Assembly: GCA_947625265.1 (NCBI GenBank)
Contig: CANQNM010000007.1
Coordinates: 1-32,421, forward strand
Reading direction: 5' to 3'
DNA length: 32,421 bases
Origin: an uncultured Clostridia bacterium
GTDB taxonomy: Bacteria; Bacillota; Clostridia; Oscillospirales; CAG-272
Of this stretch, positions 22,570-30,491 are shown in pieces. Made by a program: the position numbers and the translations under genes. Below the pieces are notes generated by a model. That model was not told where the DNA came from, searched no databases, and saw only the letters and a program-made list of their open reading frames with translations. Position 1 is the stretch's first letter; each line of letters opens with the position of its first letter.

Positions 22570-23250
22570 ATGGCGGACAGTACGACAGAAAAAAAAGAAG
22601 TTCCGGAGAACCTGCTGCCCGGGGAGGAGCGCACAGAGGATCGGTTGCTGCCCGATCAGGCTCTGTCTGGTCAGTCTCTGCCCGGGCAGTTTCTGCCCGA
22701 ACAACCCATGGCGGAAGAATTTTTGTCGGTTCGACCCGCGGCCGACCGGCTCTTCAAGGATCAACCTGAGAAGGACCTTGCGGAAAAGGAGACGTACATG
22801 TCCCGGGCGCTGGCGCTGGCGAAAGAAGCGGCGAAGGACGGGGAGGTTCCGGTGGGCGCGGTTCTCGTATGGGAGGACGGAAGAATCATCGGAGAGGGGA
22901 GAAACCGCAGGGAAAAGGACAGATGCGCGCTCTGCCATGCGGAAATGGAAGCCATAAAAAAGGCCTGCAGGACGCTTGGCGGATGGCGGCTGCACAAGGC
23001 GACACTGTATGTGACAATGGAGCCCTGTCCCATGTGCGCGGGGGCGATTCTCAATGCCCGCATTCCCCGAATCGTTTTTGGGGCGCCGGATCCGAAGTCG
23101 GGAGCCTTTGGATCGGTGTTGGATCTCAACGCCTTCCCACTGAATCACAAAACCCGGGTAGAGGGCGGTTTTATGAACGGGGAGTGTTCTCTCATTCTTT
23201 CAGAGTTCTTCAAAAATCTCCGAAAGTCCAGAAAGAAGGAGGAGGGATGA
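22570..23250 (+). CDS. tadA: tRNA adenosine-34 deaminase, with N-terminal extension
   Basis: Deaminates A34 to inosine in the tRNA anticodon. The zinc-deaminase core is intact: HAE at 123-125 and PCPMC at 152-156, with GEVPVGAVLV at 91-100 and the LRKSRKK tail. The core resembles B. subtilis TadA, but about 70 extra residues precede it, containing the repeat LPDQA-LSGQS-LPGQF-LPEQP coded by a 15-bp unit. Two starts are possible. ATG 22570 has GGGAGG 13 nt away. ATG 22798 has an ideal AAGGAG 6 nt away and gives a 150-residue protein, but it would remove KETY, which aligns with the usual N-terminus. I list the long form and consider the start unsettled. Confidence 0.92.
   Translation: MADSTTEKKEVPENLLPGEERTEDRLLPDQALSGQSLPGQFLPEQPMAEEFLSVRPAADRLFKDQPEKDLAEKETYMSRALALAKEAAKDGEVPVGAVLVWEDGRIIGEGRNRREKDRCALCHAEMEAIKKACRTLGGWRLHKATLYVTMEPCPMCAGAILNARIPRIVFGAPDPKSGAFGSVLDLNAFPLNHKTRVEGGFMNGECSLILSEFFKNLRKSRKKEEG
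22648..22707 (+). repeat. 15-bp repeat in the tadA 5' region, 4 copies
   Basis: Four units start with CTG: CTGCCCGATCAGGCT, CTGTCTGGTCAGTCT, CTGCCCGGGCAGTTT and CTGCCCGAACAACCC. A related CTGCCCGGGGAGGAG lies just upstream. If translated from ATG 22570 they read as Leu-(Pro/Ser)-x-Gln-x pentapeptides. Confidence 0.7.
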
Positions 23251-23860
23251 TTCCCCTTGGTGATCTTTGGGCGCGGTCTTGGAATCAGAGTTTGAAAACC
23301 GTTTACGCGCGAGTTTCTGAACGTCAAAAAAGGCCTTGAAAGCGCCGCGGCGGCCGTTCGTTCGTCACGCTTGCCATCCGGAAAACGGCGTCGGCGCGGA
23401 TTTTCCCCGACAGAGCGCTCGTCGAAACCTGTGAAAGCATGAAAGGCAAATTTCGGGGACGGTTTGCTGTATTTTGGGCGGAACATGCCGTTTTGGGCGA
23501 CAGGGTTCCGCCTATTTTTTATGGCTGTAAAAAATGTTTACCCGTGACGCGCCGGTTCTGGAAGGCGCACGTCGGGGTCGGGAAGAGAATATACTTGTAA
23601 GGGAAGGGTGCTGTCCTTCCCTTTTCTTACGCGTTTTACGTGTCTGTCCTCTTCTTTCGGTTTTTTCCTTTTTCCCTGTTTTCTCATTGCGACCGACAGA
23701 AGACAGGACAAAACTCTACAAATATTTCCATGTTTAGAAGCGCATGGAGACGTCAATACTATGGATGAAAAAACCAAAGAACGGAGAAAGCCCCAAAGGA
23801 TGTATTCCTGTGGGGGCGGAACAGCCGTGCGGCGGACGACACGGCGTTCGGAAAAAGTGT
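23251..23860. other. 610-nt gap between tadA and mazF
   Basis: Holds the tadA terminator at 23477-23519 and a GGGAAGG/CCTTCCC hairpin near 23602-23624. No antitoxin gene, SRP RNA or tRNA was recognised. An ATG at 23761 opens a 54-codon basic frame overlapping the start of mazF; it resembles no antitoxin I know. Confidence 0.4.
23477..23519 (+). terminator. terminator downstream of tadA
   Basis: GGCGGAAC (23477-23484) pairs with GTTCCGCC (23505-23512), loop about 20 nt, followed by TATTTTTT. It lies 226 nt after the tadA stop. Confidence 0.7.
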
Positions 23861-24325
23861 ATGAAAATGACTGTCAGAAGGGGCGACATTTTTTACGCGG
23901 ACCTCAGTCCGGTGGTCGGTTCTGAGCAGGGTGGGCTTCGTCCGGTGTTGGTGGTGCAAAATGACGTGGGCAACAAATACAGCCCGACGGTGATTGTTGC
24001 CGCCATCACCAGCCGTCTGGACAAGGCGAAACTGCCCACGCACATAGACATCAGCATCAGTGACCGGAGAGAGCACACGGAAGGTTTGGCGAAAGATTCG
24101 GTGGTTCTGTTGGAGCAGGTGCGCACGGTGGATAAACGCAGACTCAGGGAACGTATGGGCCATGTTTCGGCGGAACTTATGGGATCGGTGGATAAGGCGC
24201 TGCTGGTCAGTTTCGGACTGATGCCCAGAGAAGAGATTCCGGAGGAATTGCGTTCGGGCGCCGCGCGCGTTGAAGACGGGGCGGTTGCCGCGTCTACCGC
24301 CGTTCTTCCCCCGAAGAGTAAGTGA
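23861..24325 (+). CDS. ndoA: EndoA/MazF-type endoribonuclease toxin
   Basis: A MazF/PemK-family mRNA interferase. The first 120 residues closely follow B. subtilis Endo[19 protein letters not shown] (8-25), [12 protein letters not shown] (27-38), the [10 protein letters not shown] segment (41-50) and LLEQVRT (83-89). Arg27 and Thr50 match EndoA's Arg25 and Thr48 catalytic pair, so it should be active. A low-complexity tail of about 34 residues (121-154) is extra. ATG 23861 is chosen at the family N-terminus, with GGAAAAAG upstream; ATG 23867 is equally possible. No antitoxin gene is visible directly upstream or downstream, unlike the usual pair, so regulation may involve an unlinked antitoxin or none. 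Confidence 0.92.
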   Translation: MKMTVRRGDIFYADLSPVVGSEQGGLRPVLVVQNDVGNKYSPTVIVAAITSRLDKAKLPTHIDISISDRREHTEGLAKDSVVLLEQVRTVDKRRLRERMGHVSAELMGSVDKALLVSFGLMPREEIPEELRSGAARVEDGAVAASTAVLPPKSK

Positions 24326-24367
24326 CGCGAATTTTAGGATTTTAAAAACGGAAAGCGAAAAAAATTT

Positions 24368-24413
24368 TTGGGGAAGAATTTTTTCGGGAATTTTCGGAAA
24401 AATTTTTCCCCAA
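24368..24413 (-). terminator. long hairpin terminator, pgeF side
   Basis: TTGGGGAAGAATTTTT pairs with AAAAATTTTTCCCCAA (one G-U pair) and the stem continues towards an AATT loop. On the minus strand it is followed by a run of seven T, making a good terminator for pgeF; on the plus strand no T-run follows, though it also lies just past the mazF gene. Confidence 0.7.
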
Positions 24414-24527
24414 CCCCTTTCGGGTTCTTCGGGTGCGGTTTCGCTTCGGCGCGGAAATGAAAACGCCCGAGGGCGAAGGGAGAACGCCTTGAGGGGTCCT
24501 TGTGCGGTTTTACCTTTTCACTGGGAG

Positions 24528-25313
24528 TTATAAGGCGTGCGGCAGGGCGATGAGTGCGGCCATGGTGCCGCGCAGGCCGTGGGAAGCGCGGTGCGAAAAG
24601 AAAAGCGTGGGATCGCAGCAGGTACATAGAGGGCAGACGTCGATGTGTTCCTCCGCTACGCCCGCTTCCATGAGGAAATGTTTGTTGAGCGCTTTTAGAT
24701 CGGCATGCGGCTGATTGGGCCCTTCAAAAATAAAATTTTTTGCCGTATCTGCCCCCACAAGCGCCGAGAATTCGTCAATGAAGTCCTGACGCACGCCAAA
24801 GCAGCACCTTCCGATGGAAGGACCGATGGCGGCGCGGATGTTTTTTTCGTCGGCCCCCAGATTTTTCATTTTTAAAACGCCCATGCCCGCGATGTTTTGC
24901 GCGCTGCCCCGCCAGCCGGCATGGAGCGCGGCCGCAGTTTTGGCCTGCGGGTCGTAGAGAAGAATGGGGACGCAGTCGGCGATTTTCACACAGAGAGTGA
25001 GATTCTCCTGGTCGGTGTAAAAGCCGTCGCAGGAAGGTTTGCCTGCAAAGGGTTCGGCTGCGTACAGGATTTCTTTTGAATGAATCTGAATGGCGGAAAC
25101 ATAGGTTTGCGGCAAGTTTGCCGCCAGAAGAATTCTTCTGAAATTTTCTTTTACGCACGCCGGATCGTCCCCTCTGTTTTCTCCCAGATTCATGGAGAAC
25201 AGGTGGGGTTGAGTGCTGACGCCGCCCAGCCTTGTGGAGAAGGCATGGGGGCAGGAGAGCATCGTTGAAACAAAAAAGGGAATCTTGTTTACCGTCTTTT
25301 TTATAAAACTCAT
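24528..25313 (-). CDS. pgeF: peptidoglycan editing factor / purine nucleoside phosphorylase (YfiH/DUF152)
   Basis: A copper-oxidase-fold (YfiH/LACC1) family protein. Family members act on purine nucleosides and, in E. coli, keep a wrong amino acid out of peptidoglycan precursors. In the 261-residue product the conserved site is present: QIHS with His79, KIADCVPILL with Cys114, HAGWRG with His131, and IGPSIGRCCFGV (163-174), plus FFSHRA near the end. ATG 25313 is chosen because GGAGAGG lies 8 nt before it; the GTG at 25322 falls within that ribosome site. It is a single-gene unit on the minus strand with its own promoter and terminator, between the plus-strand mazF and gdpP blocks. Confidence 0.92.
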   Translation of the reverse strand: MSFIKKTVNKIPFFVSTMLSCPHAFSTRLGGVSTQPHLFSMNLGENRGDDPACVKENFRRILLAANLPQTYVSAIQIHSKEILYAAEPFAGKPSCDGFYTDQENLTLCVKIADCVPILLYDPQAKTAAALHAGWRGSAQNIAGMGVLKMKNLGADEKNIRAAIGPSIGRCCFGVRQDFIDEFSALVGADTAKNFIFEGPNQPHADLKALNKHFLMEAGVAEEHIDVCPLCTCCDPTLFFSHRASHGLRGTMAALIALPHAL

Positions 25314-25340
25314 GAATCTCACCTCTCCGCCGTCAGGCGG

Positions 25341-25369
25341 ATTTTATTTTTTTGGATCGTGAACCGCAA
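25341..25369 (-). promoter_or_regulatory. promoter for pgeF
   Basis: On the minus strand TTGCGG (25369-25364), 17-bp spacer, TAAAAT (25346-25341). A CCGCC/GGCGG hairpin (25327-25340) lies at the expected transcription start, just before the ribosome site. Confidence 0.45.
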
Positions 25370-25587
25370 GAAGGCGCGCAAATGGGGATCACGGGATGTG
25401 GATGCGGAACCGAGGGCAAAGGACAGCGGCGGGACAAAACCGGAACGCATCCGGAGGTTCTCCGATTTTAAAGATTTCGTCTGACGAATTCCTCGTGCGT
25501 CCTTTGGGGAACCGCAGTGAGCGGACGCAGACTGTGAAAGGTGACGTTTTTGTTTCCGGCGCAGCGAATCGGAGAGAACGAAATTTT

Positions 25588-25671
25588 ATGGAAGATATTT
25601 TCCTATGCGTTTTTCGTTTTGGCGCTCCTTTTTTGATCGTTTTTTGCGTTTTGTTTCTTTTGCGATTTTGA
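25588..25671 (+). CDS. tiny hydrophobic ORF (27 aa, doubtful)
   Basis: An ATG preceded by GGAGAG (11 nt away) opens 27 codons. The product is one likely membrane helix: an acidic start (MED), about 20 hydrophobic residues and a terminal Arg-Phe. Size and shape recall small single-helix membrane peptides, including type I toxins, but there is no positive-charged tail of the usual kind and no antisense RNA evidence. It may be chance. Confidence 0.2.
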   Translation: MEDIFLCVFRFGAPFLIVFCVLFLLRF

Positions 25672-25814
25672 ACCGCCGCGCCCCGTCTCTGTCTGTGACG
25701 ACATCCGCGTTCTTTTCTGAAGATGAAAGCCGAACATTTATTGGAGCGGCGGTTTTGCCGGCGCCGGACGCTGTCTACAGTATATGCTAAAAATATCTTT
25801 TTGGCAAGAAAAAC

Positions 25815-25843
25815 TTTACAAACGCCAAAAAACGTGGTATACT
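25815..25843 (+). promoter_or_regulatory. promoter for the DUF2232-gdpP block
   Basis: TTTACA (25815-25820), 17-bp spacer, TATACT (25838-25843) with TG in the extended -10 position, the same TGGTATACT as at thyA. Nearest downstream gene starts at 26229. Confidence 0.65.
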
Positions 25844-25955
25844 AATTTTGTGTACCCCGAATGCCCCCTTTTCTGCGTTCCCCTGCTCATTGGGATGCGG
25901 GGAAGCGGTTGGATTCAGTGTTCAGGGCTTTGCCGAAAGACGGGAACCGCCTGCG

Positions 25956-26000
25956 GCGAAGACTTCCCGCGATGAAGACTTCCCGCGATGAAGATCTCCA
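25956..26000. repeat. 16-bp tandem repeat, about 2.8 copies
   Basis: GCGATGAAGACTTCCC (25969-25984) is followed by GCGATGAAGATCTCCA (25985-26000) and preceded by a 13-bp version lacking three bases (25956-25968). It lies in the long leader of the DUF2232 gene. Confidence 0.75.
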
Positions 26001-26228
26001 GCGACGGAGTTTTTTGTCGGCGGAGGTATTCTGTCGAGAACGGCGGGGGAAGTCGGTCTAAAAAATCTGCGAAAGGGAACATGCGGCGGCCGCACGACGA
26101 AGCGGACGGACAGAGGGATACACAAACCGAAGATCGAACGGCCGCGAGCAGCGTTTCAACCGACAGGCGATACGGGCGGCGGGCGTTTGGAAAACGCTCG
26201 GTGAAACAACGGAAAGGCGGATATACAG

Positions 26229-27416
26229 ATGGAAGAAAGGGCAAAAAAGGAAGAGAATCGGAAAATCCGGTCGGAACGGACGGGACAGGCGAGGCGAATC
26301 AAACCGATGCTCGCAGTGTTTTTGATTCTCGTTTTGTGTGTTCCCGCCCTGTTTTTTCTGGCAGAAGGCTGCTCGTTTTTACACTTTTTTTCCGCTCTGA
26401 CCGATGAGGCAAGGGCCGCGAGTCCGGTGATTTCGGCGTTTTCTTTTATCTGCTTCCTGCTTTTTGAATGTTTTTGCTCGGCTCTATTGGCCGAACTGTT
26501 TTTAACAGGTTCGAAGACGGCGTACCTGTGGCTCCTTCTTCCGGCAATTTACGGAGCGGGACTTGCTGTATTGCGGTGGATGTGCGGAACCTGGATGTTT
26601 CCGGAGGCCCTGCTTTCCCTTGCGTTCTTTCCGTCGGGCTATTTCCTCTGCAGGGCCCGTCAAAAAAACATGGGAAAAACTGCGGGCGTTCTCTTTGCGT
26701 CGGTTCCTGTCATGTTGCTTATTGCGCTGGTGTTTGTTTCCAAGGCGTTGATCGCAGAACGCGCGGGCGCACAGTTTCTCACCGATTATATCAGAAACTT
26801 AAAGGACTCCTGCGCGCTTCTGTCGGAGAGCATGACGAGAATTCTCTACGATTCGTACCAATACAAGGAAGAGTTGCTTTCCCAACTCATTGCCGCCGGA
26901 TATCTTACGGGAGAAACTACCAATGAGGCTGTAAGAGAACTGTATCTGTCGGCTGCTGAAAATCTTTGCATGGTGGTTCTGCTGCTGTTGCCCGGCCTTG
27001 CGGTCGCCGCGTGCAATATCGCCGGATATTTTTCGGCGGGTCTTCTGGGGCTGATGCACCGCGCGTACGGTGAAAAGATCGAATGGCGGTTGACGTCTTC
27101 GCTTTTCGGAGTAGGTGTTTTTGTGATTTCCAGCGTTTTTGTGGCGTTTTTTCTTCCGCTGGGCGTGGGCGGTGCGCTCGCGGTGATCTTTCTCAATCTG
27201 ATGATCGTCTACATGCCTTTGATGATGGCGCTGGGCGTCAGAACCCTTTCAAAAGTAAAATGGAAGATGATTGCGGCGCACAAAATCACGGCGCTCCTGT
27301 TTTTGGTTTTCTTTATTTTTAATCCGCTTTTGATGCTCTCCATGATCGGAGCGTACGCTTCTTTTGCGGAGAAATTCTTTGCGCGCATCGCCCCTCCGCC
27401 CGAAAACGGACGGTAG
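26229..27416 (+). CDS. DUF2232 (YybS-like) membrane protein
   Basis: A 395-residue polytopic membrane protein with a charged N-terminus (about 25 residues) and roughly eight membrane helices, broken by one larger soluble loop near 180-240. Sequence and position match the YybS/DUF2232 family that precedes gdpP, rplI and the replicative helicase gene in Firmicutes. Function is not established; resemblance to membrane components of vitamin transporters has been noted for the family. The ATG follows GGAAAGGCGG. It is separated from gdpP by 240 nt in which I see no terminator, so co-transcription is likely. Confidence 0.82.
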   Translation: MEERAKKEENRKIRSERTGQARRIKPMLAVFLILVLCVPALFFLAEGCSFLHFFSALTDEARAASPVISAFSFICFLLFECFCSALLAELFLTGSKTAYLWLLLPAIYGAGLAVLRWMCGTWMFPEALLSLAFFPSGYFLCRARQKNMGKTAGVLFASVPVMLLIALVFVSKALIAERAGAQFLTDYIRNLKDSCALLSESMTRILYDSYQYKEELLSQLIAAGYLTGETTNEAVRELYLSAAENLCMVVLLLLPGLAVAACNIAGYFSAGLLGLMHRAYGEKIEWRLTSSLFGVGVFVISSVFVAFFLPLGVGGALAVIFLNLMIVYMPLMMALGVRTLSKVKWKMIAAHKITALLFLVFFIFNPLLMLSMIGAYASFAEKFFARIAPPPENGR

Positions 27417-27656
27417 AAAAGCAAAAAATCATGAAGATGCAAAGGGAAGATTCAAGGTAAGATAAAGGCGAGAGTTCCGAACGTTCAAAACGGTCGCCTG
27501 CGTGCTTTTTGCCGTTTCTCAACTTTGTTGGCTGATTGCCTGTGTGTTTTCCGTGCGTTTTCGCGCGGTCACAGGTTGTAGATTGTTCGCACCGGCTGCG
27601 TTTTCTATTGTTTTTGCCTTTTGTGGCGTTTCCCGTAAAAGAAAGGAGTTCGGCAC

Positions 27657-29678
27657 ATGAAAATTTTCTTCCGGAAACTGAAGAAACTGTTTACCCCCCT
27701 TACCGTCACGTCCATCGGCGCGGCGGCACTCACACTGCTTGTTTATTTTGCTTTGGGAGACACGCAAAACAAACTGGAAAGCGTCCTGTTCATGCTTATC
27801 CTTTACGTTTGTCTGCTGTTGTTGGGCACAATGGCGGTATATCTGCTCAGCGACCGTTTTAAAGACGGGGGGTATGCGGCGGAAGCCACCGATCCCACTT
27901 TCGCCCTTTTGACCAACCTCGATCAACCGGTGCTGATATGCGCTGAAAACGGGGAAATCCGATGGATCAACCGCGCTTTTTACAGACTGTGCGGCAACAA
28001 GGACATGTCCGGACAGAATACCTCGCTGTATTTCTCAGCCCAGCCTTTCCTGCTCTGCCATGAGGAGCGCTTCAGGAACGGCGTAGAGGTTAAACTCGGT
28101 GGGAAGCAGTTTGAGGTGCGAGGATATAAGGTTCTCGTGGGGGAGGAGGAAGTGTGCATCACTGTCTGGCAGGACACCACCGAATTGATCAAATGGCAGG
28201 AGAAGTATAAGGCGGATGCCCCGCTGATTGCGTATGTGGTGATCGACAATTTGGACGAGATCCTGCGCTTTGCCGAAGGAAACTACCGAACGGTTGCCTC
28301 CCGGATTGATGAGGTGATGCAGACATGGGCCAAGGAGAACAAAGGAATCATCCGGGAATACGACAGAGACAGGTATCTTTTCGTATTCCACGCCTCGGTT
28401 CTTCAGCGGATGGTGGAAAATAAATTTGAAATTCTTGACCGTATTCGCGAAGTGAAAGTCGGTGAAAACAACATCCCCGTCACGGTTTCCATAGGTATTG
28501 GCGAGGTGCCTGGAGATATGGAGGAGCGTTCCGCCGCTTCAGTGAGCGCTCTTGAGACGGCGCTTCAGCGGGGAGGAGATCAGGCGGTGGTCAGATTTGA
28601 AAAAGAGATCGCCGTGTACGGGGGGAAAACCAAGACGGTTCAGAAGAAAACAAAAATCAGAGCGAGAGTCGTGGCGACCGAACTTACCGACATGATCTGT
28701 TCCTCCGACAACGTTCTGATCATGGCACACCGATACGCGGATTTCGACGCGTTTGGCGCCTGTATCGGATTGGCGCACCTTTGCGCCATGTGCGGTGTGG
28801 AGTACAACATTGTCAGCAATCTCCGTGATCCGAATCTTCAGAAATGCTTCGAGAAAGCAAGGGCGATTCCTGGTATTGACAGCGATACCTTTGTGGACGC
28901 CGCAACGGCACAGGACCGTCTCAGATCCGAAACGCTGCTGATTATCGCCGACGTGAACAATCCCGATCAGTTTGAATCGGCGGAATTGGCGAAAAACGCT
29001 TCAAAGATCGTCTGCATTGATCACCACAGGAAAACCGGGGAATTTGCGGTACCGCCCAAAATCACGTACATTGAGCCCTCTGCGTCATCCGCCTGCGAAT
29101 TGGTGGCGGACATGTTGGAACAAAGCATCCCCGCGGGGAGTTTGTGCAAGGAGGAAGCGGATCTCATGCTCGCGGGCATTGTGCTGGACACCAAAAAATA
29201 TGAGATCAACACGGGCACCAAAACCTTCGGAGCAGCCCAGTACCTGAAGGGTGAAGGAGCCGATCCGGGAGACGTTCAGCAGCTTTTCGTTACCGACTTT
29301 GACGACTATCGCAGGGAGGCCGGGTTCGGCGCCAAGGTGACGGTATACAGGGAGAAGTACGCCATTTCGGTCAACGAAAACAGCGACGACGATCCCGCCA
29401 ACCGTATTGCGGCCGCCAAAGTTGCCGATAAATTGCTGTCGGTGGAGGGCGTGGGCGCGTCTTTCGCCATCTGTGTGATCGGGGATGCGGTGCGCATTTC
29501 GGGCAGATCTTCCGGAAAAATCAACGTACAGTTGATTTTGGAGAGAATCGGCGGCGGAGGAAGGTTCGACGCTGCCGCCGCAGAGATCAAATCGGCAATG
29601 CTTACGGACGTGCTGACCAAACTGAAGAAGTCCATTGATCTCTACGAACAGGAACTGACGGAATCGGCGATTGAATAA
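27657..29678 (+). CDS. gdpP: cyclic-di-AMP phosphodiesterase GdpP
   Basis: Hydrolyses c-di-AMP to pApA and so controls a messenger linked to osmolyte balance and cell-wall stress. The 673-residue protein shows the full GdpP layout: two membrane helices (about 14-34 and 41-64), a PAS-like domain (75-175), a degenerate GGDEF domain (185-315) and a DHH/DHHA1 phosphodiesterase (345-665). Metal ligands are visible: His358, Asp362 and Asp364 in HRYADFDAFG, Asp432, DHH at 455-457 and Asp511. In the DHHA1 tail the glycine motif reads GGGGR (632-636), where GGGGH is usual. GAAAGGAG lies 8 nt before the ATG. The next gene is rplI, as in B. subtilis yybT-rplI. Confidence 0.95.
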   Translation: MKIFFRKLKKLFTPLTVTSIGAAALTLLVYFALGDTQNKLESVLFMLILYVCLLLLGTMAVYLLSDRFKDGGYAAEATDPTFALLTNLDQPVLICAENGEIRWINRAFYRLCGNKDMSGQNTSLYFSAQPFLLCHEERFRNGVEVKLGGKQFEVRGYKVLVGEEEVCITVWQDTTELIKWQEKYKADAPLIAYVVIDNLDEILRFAEGNYRTVASRIDEVMQTWAKENKGIIREYDRDRYLFVFHASVLQRMVENKFEILDRIREVKVGENNIPVTVSIGIGEVPGDMEERSAASVSALETALQRGGDQAVVRFEKEIAVYGGKTKTVQKKTKIRARVVATELTDMICSSDNVLIMAHRYADFDAFGACIGLAHLCAMCGVEYNIVSNLRDPNLQKCFEKARAIPGIDSDTFVDAATAQDRLRSETLLIIADVNNPDQFESAELAKNASKIVCIDHHRKTGEFAVPPKITYIEPSASSACELVADMLEQSIPAGSLCKEEADLMLAGIVLDTKKYEINTGTKTFGAAQYLKGEGADPGDVQQLFVTDFDDYRREAGFGAKVTVYREKYAISVNENSDDDPANRIAAAKVADKLLSVEGVGASFAICVIGDAVRISGRSSGKINVQLILERIGGGGRFDAAAAEIKSAMLTDVLTKLKKSIDLYEQELTESAIE

Positions 29679-29824
29679 AGGCAGTGACAGCAGGAGGCAG
29701 GGAATCGGTCGGCGGAAGTTTGGATTGCCGGTATTGGCTGTCGAATGTTGAACATAAACCGTTGCCGCAGCACGTCAAAACCCCGAAACGTCAAGACGGT
29801 CAAAACACGGAAAGGCCAAAGAGG

Positions 29825-29848
29825 GCGTGCGGGTTTTTGACCCCACGC
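29825..29848 (+). other. hairpin in the rplI leader
   Basis: GCGTG(C)GGGT and ACCC(C)CACGC form a stem with opposed single-base bulges and a TTTTG loop, 70 nt before rplI. There is no U-run, so not a terminator. The rest of the gap 29679-29919 shows nothing clear. Confidence 0.35.
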
Positions 29849-29919
29849 AAAACGGGACGCGAAACTCTAAAAAGGTAAGTAAAAAAAGAACAAGAGAACG
29901 GGAAGAGAGGAACGGGAGT

Positions 29920-30363
29920 ATGAAAGTCATTTTGTTGCAGGATGTGAAAGCACAGGGCAAAAAGGGCGAATTGGTGGATGTTTCCGACGGGTACGCCAGA
30001 AACTACCTGCTTCCCCGTAAATTGGCCAAAGAGGCCGATGCGGGGGCTATAAACGATCTGAAGAACCGGGAAGCGGCGAAGAAGTATAGGGAAGAATGCG
30101 AAAGAAAAGAGGCGGCAGCGCTTGCTGAAAGGCTGAGCGGTCTTGTGGTGACGGTGACGGTGCAGTCGGGCGCGGACGGAAAGGTTTACGGTTCGGTGAC
30201 GTCCAAGGATGTGGCGGATCAACTGAAAAAAGATCACGGAATTGAGATCGACAAAAGGAAGATCGAATCGGAGAACATCAAGACCTGCGGGGAGCACCAA
30301 TTGACCGTCAGGGTTTATCCGGGCATACAGGCGAAACTGAATCTACAGGTGGTCGCCCGGTAG
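29920..30363 (+). CDS. rplI: 50S ribosomal protein L9
   Basis: L9 binds 23S rRNA near the L1 stalk with its N-terminal domain and reaches across to the next ribosome. The 147-residue product begins with the family signature MKVILLQDVKAQGKKGELV and GYARNYLLPRKLA (residues 25-37), followed by the long connecting helix (about 40-75) and the C-terminal domain with GKVYGSVTSKDVADQL. ATG 29920 is chosen at the standard N-terminus, with GAGAGGA 8 nt before it; the frame is open 31 codons further up but is not conserved. Placement between gdpP and dnaB is the usual one. Confidence 0.95.
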   Translation: MKVILLQDVKAQGKKGELVDVSDGYARNYLLPRKLAKEADAGAINDLKNREAAKKYREECERKEAAALAERLSGLVVTVTVQSGADGKVYGSVTSKDVADQLKKDHGIEIDKRKIESENIKTCGEHQLTVRVYPGIQAKLNLQVVAR

Positions 30364-30491
30364 CGCTCTCATGTTGGCGGGGCGGCGGTTGGCATTCGAA
30401 AGCGCGGAAAACCTAAAACGGCTTGGGTGCATATTCGAATTGCCACAGGTTGGATGGGAAGTTCAAATCAAAGGGAGAGGAATTCAAGGCA

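Larger units (their letters stand above)
25370..26228. other. 859-nt gap before the gdpP block
   Basis: No gene of known type. It holds a doubtful 27-residue hydrophobic frame (25588-25671), a promoter at 25815-25843, a short 16-bp repeat at 25956-26000 and a long leader of nearly 380 nt. Hairpins such as GCGGTT/AACCGC in 25903-25953 are possible. I see no c-di-AMP riboswitch pattern, although that would fit the genes downstream. Confidence 0.4.

Noticed and set aside
23251-23520. SRP (4.5S) RNA gene, often found near tadA
   Set aside because: The conserved GGAA and GTCAGG-type loops were not found.
23761-23925. Antitoxin ORF overlapping mazF
   Set aside because: The 54-residue product is basic and Gly-rich with no ribbon-helix-helix or AbrB pattern, and it extends well into the mazF coding region.
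25988-26407. 139-codon hydrophilic plus-strand frame
   Set aside because: It overlaps the start of the DUF2232 gene in another frame, has low-complexity charged content and no ribosome site.
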